Assembly: GCF_014898815.1 (NCBI RefSeq) | Contig: NW_026515540.1 | Location: 2,170,001-2,234,000 of the forward strand | Direction of reading: 5' to 3' | DNA length: 64,000 nucleotides | From: Panonychus citri | Lineage: Eukaryota > Arthropoda > Arachnida > Trombidiformes > Tetranychidae | Shown here: piece after piece, positions 53,001 through 59,000 of the stretch | Numbering within the stretch: position 1 is the first letter of the stretch | How the letters are laid out: each line of letters begins with the position of its first letter | Made by a program: the position numbers and the translations under genes | Notes under the pieces: generated by a model | Databases searched by the model: none | What the model was told of the DNA's origin: nothing | The model's input: only the letters and a program-made list of their open reading frames with translations

Positions 53001-53257
53001 TTTCTTGTTCTACCACAAAACAGCAATCCCTTTGCTCAGAAATGACGGAGGAACTTAAATTTGCGATGAAATGTCGTGCATCACGACAAAGACCAGCAAT
53101 GCGAAGACAATGTTCAAAATGTATGCAAAATGTACCAACTTATGTGCCCGATGGGATCGACATTATGACCCAAGAAAATGGTATTCATCATGTTCTTGAA
53201 ACTCGAAAAGTACCAACTCCAAGTCTCCAATATGAGTGTGAATGTACTCATCGATGA
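2255..53257 (+). CDS. Kainate-type ionotropic glutamate receptor, KaiR1D/GRIK2-like (11 coding exons)
   Basis: Coding exons: 2255-2387, 17614-17775, 35597-35848, 37650-37825, 39557-39775, 41022-41174, 46449-46550, 49250-49552, 51454-52237, 52429-52694, 53024-53257. The total is 2784 bases, 927 residues. Every intron is GT-AG and every phase closes. The order is signal peptide (about 1-35), amino-terminal domain (about 40-400), S1 (from about 425), M1 (about 555-577), pore loop with Q/R site (His613), M3 with SYTANLAAFLTVER, S2, M4 (about 816-838) and a cytoplasmic tail. Ligand-site residues visible by family comparison are Thr510, Arg515, Ser681/Thr682 and Glu729. The usual Pro of the PLT motif is Ser508 (SMT). 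Family role: a tetrameric glutamate-gated cation channel in neuronal or muscle membranes. Recalled arthropod KaiR1D-type sequences look closer than vertebrate GRIK, but this is unaligned. Introns 1, 2 and 6 contain transposons. Confidence 0.95.
2388..11899. other. Receptor intron 1, 5' part: no gene seen, simple repeats
   Basis: AT-rich intron with many short ATCATC/GATGAT clusters. A (GA)n microsatellite spans 3474-3517. Small open frames here (near 4.1-4.4, 5.6, 8.4 and 11.3-11.6 kb) are low-complexity Ser/Phe/Ile- or Asp/His-rich translations of these repeats, and none looks like a gene. No RNA gene was recognised. Confidence 0.5.
3474..3517. repeat. (GA)n microsatellite
   Basis: Pure GA dinucleotide run in receptor intron 1. 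Confidence 0.95.
11900..13183 (-). pseudogene. Coding-like remnant with splice-like signals, possibly a decayed element
   Basis: This stretch differs from the surrounding intron. On the minus strand 12747-12505 is open for 80 codons with ordinary amino-acid composition (it includes LLEHIKASLK and PSKLKLYFDIISRTV). 12149-12009 is open after a CAG acceptor and reads as helical sequence. Between them, 12298-12283 could be a 16-base microexon, with a long pyrimidine tract plus AG before it and GTAAGC after it. Further upstream pieces (for example 12888-12814) also have splice-like borders, but the phases do not join into one frame. CAGGCAGG at 11900 and its complement ending at 13183 could be short inverted ends; no target duplication is clear. 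It may be a decayed gene copy or transposon. The family is unknown. Confidence 0.3.
13184..17613. other. Receptor intron 1, 3' part: no gene seen, CT microsatellites
   Basis: AT-rich intron. A (TC)n tract spans 14908-14957 and another, 17591-17609, runs directly into the exon 2 acceptor, forming its pyrimidine tract. GATGAT/ATCATC clusters are common. The Lys/Arg/Glu-rich open frame near 16.4 kb is a repeat translation. No gene or RNA was recognised. Confidence 0.5.
14908..14957. repeat. (TC)n microsatellite
   Basis: Pure TC dinucleotide run of about 25 units in receptor intron 1. Confidence 0.95.
17614..17775 (+). CDS. Glutamate receptor exon 2: start of amino-terminal domain
   Basis: Residues 45-98. 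Contains GALFTEDEKN and TTLIYDIQYV, matching the first strand-helix unit of iGluR amino-terminal domains. The acceptor is CTCTCTTTCAG; the donor is G|GTAAG, phase 1. It joins exon 3 as HASKKACYQVGSGV with no gap relative to the family. The run of seven A in GAAAAAAAT keeps the frame. Confidence 0.93.
17776..22079. other. Receptor intron 2, first part: no gene seen
   Basis: AT-rich intron with ATCATC/GATGAT and short CT repeats (for example 20995-21011). The open frame near 19.4 kb is a repeat translation. No conserved protein, RNA gene or mobile element was recognised. Confidence 0.45.
22080..22219. mobile_element. Small inverted-repeat element, MITE-like
   Basis: A 15-base sequence, GTTATAAGTCAAGAA, at 22080-22094 is repeated exactly in inverted orientation at 22205-22219. 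About 110 bases lie between, including two ATGACCT/TGACCTT words. Size and structure fit a non-autonomous miniature element. No clear target duplication was seen, so a simple palindrome remains possible. Confidence 0.35.
23149..23354. repeat. Two-copy tandem repeat, period 107
   Basis: A segment beginning AAACTTAAATCTTAG at 23149 recurs at 23256 with few differences, including ATTTTTGATTCAAAGAATCAG and TTAATTAATTAATTTTGAAAA. It sits at the 3' end of the minus-strand transposon gene. It may be part of the element's terminal structure. Confidence 0.8.
23313..25250 (-). pseudogene. Transposon-borne gene of unknown function, three exons, three frame breaks
   Basis: Likely exons (minus) are 25250-25049 (start MANQQLVCAILRV; an in-frame ATG at 25409 is an alternative), 24984-24143 and 24062-23313. 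The splice sites are good (CTG|GTAAGT, TTTTAG, TTCG|GTAAGA, TTTCTTAG). The long open part is 24896-24129. Its C-terminal segment (GVVLTTIIRYCFPNHW through GGRRSLIAIWNHEF) loosely resembles the BEN or DUF4806 folds; this is not established. The frame breaks near 24950 (T7), 24008 (A7) and 23555 (T5, strand sense). Each break is consistent with one base missing from a homopolymer, so it may be decay or sequence error. The last exon is acidic and Ser-rich. It runs divergently from the plus-strand gene in the same element. Confidence 0.45.
25724..26446 (+). pseudogene. Transposon protein, N-terminal part, truncated
   Basis: 240 residues from the ATG at 25724 (MNRSTRTINRRKRK). An acidic, Ser-rich N-terminus is followed by a helical block (SEAVLMAILSHGGLSL) and then VDVYIICDKGHSHGP, TFGFYTCDKV and QYFLSIRLVQQFERHL. 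This order recalls the front part of large metazoan transposon proteins whose transposase domain follows further on; this is from memory, not a search. After the stop another frame continues as YTLTMHGDEVQAGNSSSIV, which looks like the natural continuation. The shift fits one A missing from a run of four near 26432. No catalytic domain follows before the element ends, so the gene is broken. Confidence 0.4.
26520..26546. repeat. Perfect 11-bp hairpin inside the DNA transposon
   Basis: ACATTTACGCA and its exact complement TGCGTAAATGT flank a TTTTG loop, just past the end of the plus-strand transposon gene. It could act as an element terminator or be a chance palindrome. Confidence 0.6.
26662..31549. 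other. Receptor intron 2, middle: no gene seen
   Basis: AT-rich with ATCATC/GATGAT clusters. Short open frames (26.7, 27.5, 28.3, 28.6, 29.3, 30.5, 30.7 and 31.0 kb) are hydrophobic or basic low-complexity strings with no family resemblance. Nothing else is recognised. Confidence 0.45.
31550..32845 (+). mobile_element. Apparently complete mariner transposon
   Basis: The element is 1296 bp and sits in a TA target duplication (31548-31549 and 32846-32847). The outer 12 bases of the ends are identical (TTAGGTTGTCCA and its complement). Similarity continues for about 35 bases with a few mismatches (shared CAAGACGAAC). One uninterrupted transposase gene fills the inside. The length is typical for mariner. 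It lies in the same orientation as the host gene, within intron 2. Good ends, a TA duplication and an open frame suggest a fairly recent insertion. Confidence 0.93.
31690..32757 (+). CDS. Mariner transposase, DD34D
   Basis: 355 residues from the ATG at 31690 (MSHKEKLINSI), close to the usual 340-350. An N-terminal helix-turn-helix region is followed by the linker motif WVPYNLSPEQ (Trp129) and the catalytic triad Asp167 (TIDETW), Asp258 (HDNARPH) and Asp293 (SPDISPLDF). There are 34 residues between the last two, as in mariner. No stop or frameshift interrupts it. Known function: cuts the element out and inserts it at TA. The base composition is visibly richer in G and C than the flanks (for example GTCGACCAGAGGGGTCATGG), fitting a foreign origin. 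The subfamily is not assigned. Confidence 0.93.
   Translation: MSHKEKLINSITSDHQRSFILFGVISGKSNTIIHQELCNLIGTKAISKSQVAKYAAEFRAGNVVDQRGHGGSRLDAEVLSTRLDAIKAKFEESRHWSLRSLSMVTNIPRSSLALLIRDTLKMKKILAKWVPYNLSPEQKELRVMKCQLNVRAWQKTPTLLKRTLTIDETWVSLYMEPDRNQARSYQFPGEHPEPVTTQSIHGIKRMLIMAMDSNGIAFYSLLPARTTVDGNVYRKFLEDHIPDWLGNRASRYLWLLHDNARPHKSQVVQQYLNEKGITVWHHPPYSPDISPLDFNCFGQLKRELKGTQHGDWETFETNLNEAVAKLNSEGRMKGVLALPDRWKRVIAAEGNFISN
32848..35596. other. Receptor intron 2, last part: no gene seen
   Basis: AT-rich. A (CT)n tract lies at 33626-33652 and GATGAT clusters near 33.3 and 34.8 kb. Small open frames at 34.0-34.75 kb on both strands are low-complexity hydrophobic strings. No feature was recognised. Confidence 0.45.
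35597..35848 (+). CDS. Glutamate receptor exon 3: amino-terminal domain
   Basis: Residues 99-182. Contains GSGVSAIFGPQNPLLGN, SLCDALDIPH, SINLYPNP and YLNWTKIAVIYEQD, in the order found in kainate receptor ligand-binding-protein-like domains. The donor is T|GTAAGT, phase 1. It joins exon 4 as YEQDLSLIKLQQLV. Confidence 0.93.
35849..37649. other. Receptor intron 3: no gene seen
   Basis: AT-rich, about 1.8 kb, with ATCATC/TGATGA words. No other feature is seen. Confidence 0.45.
37650..37825 (+). CDS. Glutamate receptor exon 4: amino-terminal domain
   Basis: Residues 183-241. Reads LIKLQQLVKAP, FIFRKTD, FRQILMDIRTRG and IYSVIIDTKPEH, matching the second lobe of kainate receptor amino-terminal domains. 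The acceptor is TTCCATAG; the donor is GCA|GTAAGT, phase 0. Confidence 0.92.
37826..39556. other. Receptor intron 4: no gene seen
   Basis: AT-rich, about 1.7 kb, with CT/GA short repeats (near 38.1, 38.64 and 38.73 kb). The Ser-rich open frame at 38.7 kb translates one such repeat. No feature was recognised. Confidence 0.45.
39557..39775 (+). CDS. Glutamate receptor exon 5: amino-terminal domain
   Basis: Residues 242-314. Starts ILQIQMNNYKYHYHFTTFD, directly comparable to the YYHYIFTTLD segment of kainate receptors, then FVNMTAFRMVD. The acceptor is CTTTCCAG; the donor is AGA|GTAAGT, phase 0. Confidence 0.92.
39776..41021. other. Receptor intron 5: no gene seen, long CT tract
   Basis: AT-rich, about 1.2 kb. 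A (CT)n run at 40959-41002 ends some 20 bases before the exon 6 acceptor and probably acts as an extended pyrimidine tract. No gene was seen. Confidence 0.5.
40959..41002. repeat. (CT)n microsatellite next to the exon 6 acceptor
   Basis: About 22 CT units, followed within 20 bases by the CCCTCAG acceptor of exon 6. Probably part of the splicing pyrimidine tract. Confidence 0.95.
41022..41174 (+). CDS. Glutamate receptor exon 6: amino-terminal domain
   Basis: Residues 315-365. AESALMFDSVYAFARGLQAL and CNEEKPW are typical of arthropod kainate receptors. The acceptor is CCCTCAG; the donor is GCC|GTAAGT. It is phase 0 at both ends, 51 codons. Confidence 0.93.
41175..41923. other. Receptor intron 6 before the LTR element: no gene seen
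   Basis: AT-rich, with no recognisable feature. The bases GTAT at 41924-41927 just after it are the proposed target duplication of the LTR element. Confidence 0.45.
42136..42255. repeat. (AGTAAC)20 microsatellite in the 5' LTR
   Basis: Twenty perfect AGTAAC units. The 3' LTR has ten perfect units plus one variant (45338-45403). Translations of this run give false Val-Thr and poly-Leu open frames on the two strands. Confidence 0.95.
42352..42492. repeat. Three consecutive hairpins with a shared GTAGT loop (5' LTR copy)
   Basis: Hairpin 1 is 42352-42384 (GTCGG/CCGAC inner stem plus ACTCAA/TTGAGT outer stem). Hairpin 2 is 42408-42433 (GTTAAAGTCGG/CCGACTTTAAC, 11 bp perfect, loop shortened to TAGT here). 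Hairpin 3 is 42474-42492 (AGGTCAG/CTGACCT). The loop is GTAGT in hairpins 1 and 3. The stems differ in sequence, so the loop is shared while the pairing is kept by different bases. The same set lies at 45508-45651. Confidence 0.85.
42669..44666 (+). CDS. Gag-protease polyprotein of the LTR element (Ty3/gypsy-like)
   Basis: 665 residues from the ATG at 42669 (MKSIEMSAV). The capsid-like helical region (about 40-190) contains WYESYAAPG and YVRDQVRKCRQSYHESAYEYL. A CCHC zinc knuckle at about 252-265 (CHYCKRFGHVKQDC) binds RNA. A retropepsin domain starts near 340 with active-site IDPGAQITIID, where the usual Ser/Thr after Asp is Pro. The downstream part (about 455-560) is polar and unrecognised. 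The C-terminus is unusual: a hydrophobic run at about 567-580 and a strong hydrophobic segment at about 636-657 (NLFSITVNIWTLFWAY), then a basic tail, RFKRKRKDPT. This could be a fused remnant of an envelope-like gene. No pol follows. The long intact frame suggests recent activity in trans. Confidence 0.85.
   Translation: MKSIEMSAVNVHTVDAEEGEPSKEKEKSTVKRCLAKCSIYPFSGSLKDREDLYEWIAEFDRKSTVVGWDESDKLDNIANYFTEHAKNWYESYAAPGLSTTPEDWTSFLEMFKAAFGLPNFRSYVRDQVRKCRQSYHESAYEYLLRKDRLCNKIEMPVEDKIHEIINGLHSDLAQVVRNSMISTYVFDIPELARIIQLSEANLQTTSTLNISTTSVPMISLDPNTELLRTIVERLAKLEERNGDTNRDRTSMKCHYCKRFGHVKQDCRLYKRDLENDDVYPSRSSSPNRRDNNSNHFNNQQANESVAYPQPSTNLSNCCVTLNESTDNTDWSYGNLIKATVVMNKIPIEAVIDPGAQITIIDAKTFAKLNTPLSNYDGPIAYNASGSRLYPLGQCKVTITFITQDKSTSVTVLCMVVKNLVDGISVLIGQNANTPARVIVDTHNGRISLGDETEVKCLTKEKINDAVQDDFTQTEMKENKTFDESPSILQNNNLMEALTAMVSKRVTFDDKVVVIPFKTQPTNDDEISRSPQSNIKSHENSNSTCNQFHSLVSLTPETKRRTFPFKNSVQVFLTSLCIASVTANFDYIDSILHSNLDQRLELHGNNSAYPICALENFTNEKFSPSGSEQNPTNSPDFWIFNLFSITVNIWTLFWAYRFKRKRKDPT
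44667..45129. other. Element 3' untranslated region and polypurine tract
   Basis: No open frame. The purine-rich AGAAGGTCAGGG at about 45115-45126, just before the 3' LTR, is the best candidate for the polypurine tract priming plus-strand DNA. GTAT also occurs here (45126-45129), matching the outer duplication, perhaps by chance. Confidence 0.5.
45130..46203 (+). repeat. 3' LTR, full length
   Basis: 1074 bases. A TATA box (TATAAAA, 45996-46002) and an ATTAAA poly(A) signal (46133-46138) place U3 before about 46020 and R/U5 after it. It contains the same three hairpins (45508-45651) and an AGTAAC run (45338-45403). It lies in the sense orientation in the host intron, so its promoter and poly(A) signal could affect receptor transcripts. 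Confidence 0.75.
45508..45651. repeat. Three consecutive GTAGT-loop hairpins (3' LTR copy)
   Basis: Hairpins at 45508-45540, 45566-45592 and 45633-45651, all three with the complete GTAGT loop closed by G-C pairs. The stems are identical to the 5' copy. Confidence 0.85.
46449..46550 (+). CDS. Glutamate receptor exon 7: end of amino-terminal domain
   Basis: Residues 366-399. AEFNGLTGRILFKEG is the conserved closing motif of iGluR amino-terminal domains, followed by LKLDLLKLRNDKLDK. It is phase 0 at both ends (TTCATAG / AAG|GTAAGA). It lies only about 240 bases past the LTR element. Confidence 0.93.
46551..49249. other. Receptor intron 7: no gene seen
   Basis: AT-rich, 2.7 kb. His/Ser-rich or hydrophobic open frames at 46.8-48.1 kb on both strands translate ATCATC/CATCAT repeats. 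No feature was recognised. Confidence 0.45.
49250..49552 (+). CDS. Glutamate receptor exon 8: S1 ligand-binding segment
   Basis: Residues 400-500. VGEWTTWSGLNVS is the linker, then VTLNITTIISIPYVMYKKG, NDRFEGFCIDLLEAIS and GEWNGLVREIIDK, the standard S1 order. It is phase 0 at both ends. It continues into exon 9 as IIDKNADLAVASMT. Confidence 0.95.
49553..51453. other. Receptor intron 8: no gene seen
   Basis: AT-rich, 1.9 kb. The hydrophobic open frame before the exon (from 51337) is intron read-through across the pyrimidine tract, not an N-terminus. No other feature was seen. Confidence 0.5.
51454..52237 (+). CDS. Glutamate receptor exon 9: end of S1, M1, pore loop, M3 and most of S2
   Basis: Residues 501-761. 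ADLAVASMTINYARESVID holds the ligand-site Thr510 and Arg515. M1 is IWLYVLAAYILVSFTMFIVA. The pore loop reads LMHQGCDLNP with His613 at the Q/R position and the acidic residue four places on. M3 carries SSYTANLAAFLTVER. S2 has GSTMTFFRDS, YAFLMEST with Glu729, and LTQIGGLLDSKGYGIATP. The donor is G|GTGAGT, phase 1. Confidence 0.96.
52429..52694 (+). CDS. Glutamate receptor exon 10: end of S2 and M4
   Basis: Residues 762-850. SPWRDKISLTILDLQEKG and KWWKNSG finish S2. NALGVDNIGGVFVVLMGGL and the following residues form M4, then EFCWNSKRN enters the cytoplasm. The acceptor is TTTTCCAG; the donor is AGA|GTAAGT, phase 0. Confidence 0.95.
53024..53257 (+). CDS. Glutamate receptor exon 11: cytoplasmic tail
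   Basis: Residues 851-927 and the stop. Begins QSLCSEMTEELKFAMKCRASRQRPA, a conserved post-M4 stretch in arthropod kainate receptors. A Cys-containing tail follows, ending ECECTHR. No standard PDZ-binding end is visible. Confidence 0.93.
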   Translation, partial: QSLCSEMTEELKFAMKCRASRQRPAMRRQCSKCMQNVPTYVPDGIDIMTQENGIHHVLETRKVPTPSLQYECECTHR

Positions 53258-54583
53258 GAGATAATCTTTTAACCATCAAATCAAATTAATCTGTTGGAAA
53301 GAAAAAAAAAGAGAATGATTAAAATAGATAAATGATTTTGTATTATAATAATTATAATCATTTGAGAATCGATGATAACAATTATGCCAAACGAAACAAT
53401 TTGTGCCACACATTTCCCATTTACCTCTTTTTCCTATGTAACCTTTTTGTCGTTAGTGATCAACAACAACAACAACAACAATTTATATCATGTTAACAAT
53501 TATTATTAATGCAATATTATTAAGATAATGCAAGAACAATTAATGCAAACAAATTGAAGATTAAACTTCATTGTGATAATATATAGAGGACAAAATCAAA
53601 GATATAATTACCTAATCAAAACACTAAGTTGATCGAGTTACAATTGTTAATATGGATAATCCGATAACCCCGATTGTTTCGACCTTCGGTTTATTGTTGT
53701 TGATTGGGAAGCAATTAATCGGGTATTGGAATTTTTCAGGCAAAATAATCTGTATAAAAATAAACATAAGAAATGGTTAAAAGTCAAAATAATTGAATAA
53801 CTGTAATTGTCGACGATTTATGTCCGATTTGTCCACTGCCATAAAAACAATTAGAATGAGTGAGAAATTGAAAACTTGTACATCTGATTGTTGGGAAAAT
53901 GGTGAAAATTTGCCAAAATACCTGCGAATGCAAATTAACAAATTGTAATTATATAATTTGTAAATGGTTAATTAATGGTATGAATAAAGAAAATGTTAAA
54001 TTGTTAACTTATGCAATAAGAAAAATAAAATTTCCAATGTTAATTGAAACAAAATACTAACCAGACAGGAAATTTATTTCCATGGGTAATAATTGATTGG
54101 AAAACTGTGAATCATGGTAAATTACGTTGATGATTAAATGGTAAATCATCTTGGGTTGATTTTCCTTGATTGAATTACAATTGTTTTCATCTTTGTTATT
54201 GATTAACGATTACCATTGATTTCGACGGTTTGTTTTTTTATAAGATTCCACTGGATCTCTCTCGTAAACATAAAGGGAAGATAATCAGCAAATTACTTTG
54301 TAATTCTCTCTCCTTTTTCATTCATTTGAAATTAGAACAAAGACAATAATTAACAAAGCATAAACTGTTACGATGATAGAGGTCAACTACTATTAAACTG
54401 TCCAATCTTTGACCGATAATGACCGTAAAAATAATACATTTGCGATCCATTAGAGATTAATCTGGTTTTACAATTGGGTCATAAATGATCATTTTACCAT
54501 CTCTATATAAGTGAAGGTGGGAAAAGAAAGAAAAACTTTTATTAGTAAAGGTAAATTGGATAATTAAATGAAAGTACCTTTTC
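53258..54583. other. Receptor 3' flank and spacer: no gene seen
   Basis: Holds the receptor 3' UTR (end not resolved) and AT-rich spacer. A minus-strand AATAAA (plus TTTATT at 54538-54543) serves the next gene. A (CAA)n stretch lies near 53.46 kb. No coding exon was recognised. Confidence 0.45.
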
Positions 54584-55301
54584 TCAAATTACCATAGAAT
54601 CATCAACAAACTCACAAGAATAACGTTCCTCTCCTGATGATGATGATTTTTGGTGGTGGTTATTTCGTTGGACCTGTTAGAAACAAACGATAGATTAAAA
54701 ATTCTCATGTAAAACAATTGGAATAGATGAAAATACAAGAACCAATTTAAGAAGAAGAGAAAAAAAACAAAAGGAATCAATTTAAAACCTCATCATAGTT
54801 TCCTTTATGTACACATAAATATAGAAAATCTTTGAAACGGAAAAGATTGTCGGCCATTCTTAAGGTCATTTCTACGACCATTGTATTCAATTTCAACCAG
54901 TGGAACCTGAAGAAGATGAGAACAAGTAAAAATAAAGAGTAAAGAAATTCTGATTAACAATGATAAAAGAATAGAATTTACTTACCAAAAAGAACAAGAA
55001 AAAATGGCTTCAAGATGTAATCAATTCCCCCACATAAGCACAGTAACAAAAGGTAATCAAATTAATCTCCATTTATTATCACCTGCAAAACAACAACAAT
55101 CAACTGATCGATTGTAGACTAACCAACCAAATTAATCTAATTAGAATAAGAAAAGAATAAAAATAAACGTTAATCATAATTAAATTAAATTCACTTGTTA
55201 ATAAATGCGAAATAAAAAAATGGAAACATTTTAATCACAAGTAACCAAAAGATTAAAAGAAAAAAGAATTTCCCTCCAACCGATAGATGGAGCCACTTAC
55301 G
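54584..55301 (-). CDS. Possible small spliced gene, 60-residue product, unknown function
   Basis: Minus-strand splice signals line up: a donor at 55301|GTAAGT, an exon 55082-54986 (GTTTTGCAG acceptor, GTAAGT donor), an exon from 54906 (CTTCTTCAG acceptor) and a last exon from 54673 (TTTCTAACAG) to a stop at 54586-54584. AATAAA follows about 45 bases later. Coding would be 54881-54789 and 54673-54584, giving 60 residues: MTLRMADNLFRFKDFLYLC is followed by a polar Ser-rich part and ERYSCEFVDDSMVI. The donor at 54789 (GAG|GTTTTA) is weak; TGT|GTACAT upstream also keeps the frame. The 5' exons would be untranslated. The protein is not recognised. The transcript is better supported than the protein. 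Confidence 0.4.
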
Positions 55302-56029
55302 TTTTCTCCAAAAGAAAAGTTGATCAACACAAACGAAGATGATAATTAACCCTGAGGGTTTAACCTCCGTTTTTTTGTTTTCCTTGTTGTAATCTTATAA
55401 ATTGTTTAGTTAATTGTTAACTATGTAAACCTATGGATTGACAATTTGTAGAACTGTGATTAAGGAATAAAATTTGGTACGGAGAGAGTTTTTTTTTCTT
55501 CTCCTTCTTTTTCGTCTTCGTCTTTAAATGTTAACCTAATAGGCGCAGGTACAAAACATTTTGAACATAAAGAGACCTCGATTGTTACGATCTCTTTATT
55601 TTCTTTGCCTTCATTAGTTGATCATCATCATTAACTACGATAATCAAGTCTAAATCATCATCTTCCTAATCCCTCTTTTTATCTAATCTCACTCTCTCTC
55701 TCTCATCTTGTGTCAAATGGATTATTGTTTATGGTTTTTGGCCCATCGATTGATTTAATCACCTTAAATTACTGTTATCCTGTTAATCTTATAATCTAAT
55801 TGTTTTAATCTGTTGATCTAAATCTGGTCAATATCAGATGATCACAATTTGAATAAGAAAAGAAAAATTTAAATTTAAATTTCTGTCATTCACTTTTTCA
55901 TTTGATTGGAAAGAAATTGTTTTACTACCTGTTGATTAGTTTTACCTTTTAATTTTCTTAAATTGTTCCCAATTGATTGTGTTCCTTTTAAACGTTTAAT
56001 TGTTTCCTAATTTTCTCTGTAAATTAATC
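55302..56029. other. Intergenic region between the small minus gene and the peptide precursor
   Basis: Two genes diverge from here, so both promoters and 5' UTRs should lie inside. No core promoter element was assigned. A short CT repeat lies near 55.69 kb. Confidence 0.4.
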
Positions 56030-59000
56030 ATGGTTAAAGTAACCAGTTTGTTCATTTCACTGATTATGCTAATTGGAATTGCTTTTCAAAATTGTTCCAT
56101 CATTCCTGTTAACAGGTTATCAGGTAAGTTGATTACGTTGAATAACAATTAAGAGATTTAATTGTTCGGACAATAATTAAGAAAACCGATTTGATTTTAT
56201 TTCCAATTCTATTCCCAGATAATACAAGTGCAATGTTATCCAAACCTGAGAATAGTTTAACAAAACCCTCTGAGCTTAATTACAGGTAAGCTAATTATCA
56301 ATTGTTAATTCTAATACTAAATCGTCCCACAATTAAGATTAACTCGACTATCTCAATGAACGAAATCAATTAATTATCTAAAAATTCAACTCGTCAAATA
56401 AAAAGAATAAGAAAAGAAAATAGATTTCAATCGTAATTTGTTTTCTACTTTAATTGAGAAATTTAAATTACAACTGATCAATTTTTCTCTAATTAAATCA
56501 TCACCATATAATTATCGTTAGTTAGTTAATTCAGTTGTAAGAAAAGAAAACAATATGTTTCCACTTTTTTAATTTCTACGAACTTTTTTCTTTTTTCTTC
56601 CATGATTGTTATCGATTCTCGAACTTTTTTTCTCTTCGTTCTCTTAATATATTTTTCGAAAAAAAAACAAAACTTTTATTAAATTTTCTTTAATTTTCTT
56701 CTCTCTCTCTCTCTTCCTATGAATATATTAATAGAATCAGTTGATTATCATTCATATTTATTAATCTTTCACCTTCCCATCAATAAGATAATGTTTTAAC
56801 ATGATAATTTAATGATGAATATCACATGAGACTTGATTTAACATTTATTAATATTATTTATCACAATTTACCCTCAGATATAAATATATACATAAATTGT
56901 TATGTGATTTATTTGATTGCTGTGGTAATCAAGTTACTCCCAAATAGAGTTGATATTTTAACCCTTGATAAAACTGTAATTTCTTAATTGTAATTGGATA
57001 ACAAACCTTTTCAATATTAACCATGAAACATTCTGATATTTCCTGGTTCATATTATGTGATAACTATTAGAAACTATTAATATTATCCATTGATGACATT
57101 TACCTTATCCACAACGTTGAAATTTTACTTTTTTTTCATTCCAATGAATTTCAAATTGAAAAGGTTTCATTCAGATTCATGATTCAGACTAACGATAGAT
57201 TTATAAGTTATTCTTGTGTCGATTTATCATTGAAAATGTTTTACCTTTTTTCTTAATCATTTCATTCAATCAAATTAATCAATTCGAAAATATTTTCTCT
57301 TTGATTTTCCAATATTATTCCAAAATCATCTTCTCATTGAATAGATTCTGTTATTATTATTATTATTTTTTATTCTGTTCCATCAGAATTGATTCATTAT
57401 CTTATCTCTTCCACTATAAATACACGTTTATGATTCATGAATTCTGATCATCATCTTCATTTAACTTGTTCAAGATGAAATTTTCTTTTTCTCTCTCATT
57501 TTCATGATGAAAATGAGTTGATATTTTTTTCTTGTCGTCGTTTATTGTTATCATTTCAACTTTTCTTTCAACCTACTCAGAGATTCTGATTGAATGATGA
57601 ATAAAATAAGGAATCAACTGGTTACAATATCATTGAGAATCTGAATGAAAAGTAACTTTGTTAACTACTAACTACATGGAGAGAAAATAAATTCTTAAAC
57701 TCAAATGAATGAATTTACCCTGAACCAATCTTGAATTATCATGTAACTATGTTTCCATTAAAAATTATTACAATCAATAATTTAGTTTCTCTGTTCATGA
57801 TAAAAATAATAATGATGATGAGAAGGAAAATCAGTTGATCTTGAATATTAATCAACTTGATTAAGTAAATTAACTCATCTAGATTTGTTTTACCAATCAA
57901 GTTGTTTCATTTGTCCGATAACATGATAAATAGACAAACAAAGTAAATGATTACAATTTAGTATTGAAATTAGTTTGATTTGATAACTACGATACTCTTG
58001 AACAATGCTCAACATGCAATCCGACAATTGAATATGTTAAACAAGAATATAGCTTTTAAAATATTATCGTTATTTGATTACAGAACTGAACATTTCCCCC
58101 TTCATGGAAGATTATTAAATGGCTGTGAATTTCTCATGAAATTTTAACAATTCTCAAACCAATAGACATTTTTCATTTATCTTCCTTCGTCATCATCTCG
58201 CTCTAATAATATTATTATCATTTCTCTTTCACAAATCATGATAAGAATCGAATGGAAATGTTCAGTATTCTTACTCATATTTGTATATATATAGAGAGAA
58301 AGATAAAGTTCTGAAAGATTCTGAAAATGCTAAGGTGAACATCAACTGACTCTTAATATTCATGTAATATATTAATAGGCTCAGTTGAAAAAGAAGCAAA
58401 AAAAAAGTTCTATTTCTTGAAAACTTCAACTATTCTTATTATCGCCTCACAATGTTATCTGATTTACTTTCTGAATCTCATTTGTATTATCATTATTATC
58501 TTGACATGAAAAAAAGCTTATTAAGTTGAGTCCATCATGAAAATATTCAGAGTATTCAGAATACTATACCCTGAATGTTATGTATATATAAATTAATTCA
58601 ACTTATTAATATTATTGATTTAAAAGATTAAGATTTTGGGATGGAAAATTTTTCCATATTAATTATGATTTAGTAGAAAACAACAAAGTTCACTTCGTTA
58701 ATTGTTATTAAAGGGAATGAAATTTGTGCCATAACAATTAATCTAATTGTTTGAGTGTTTAATTAAACATTGATTCGTGTGATCAATTGTTTTTAATACA
58801 ACAATCAAAACGTTTAAAACAATCAAACAATCAAAAAGTTTGATTAAAGTTTCCGTGAGTGTCAATTGAATCAATCAAAGGGAAAAAGTTTTCTTTTAGT
58901 TAATTAAATGTTAATCAGTTAATTGTTTGACTTGAATAGTTGAATATTTTTCAGCTATTCAATTAATTTCAGATCATTTTAAAATCATAATCAGTTAATT

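Noticed and set aside
57214..57447. Phe/Tyr-rich frame in the large intron of the peptide gene
   Set aside because: AT-rich low-complexity translation without splice sites that fit the gene's phases.
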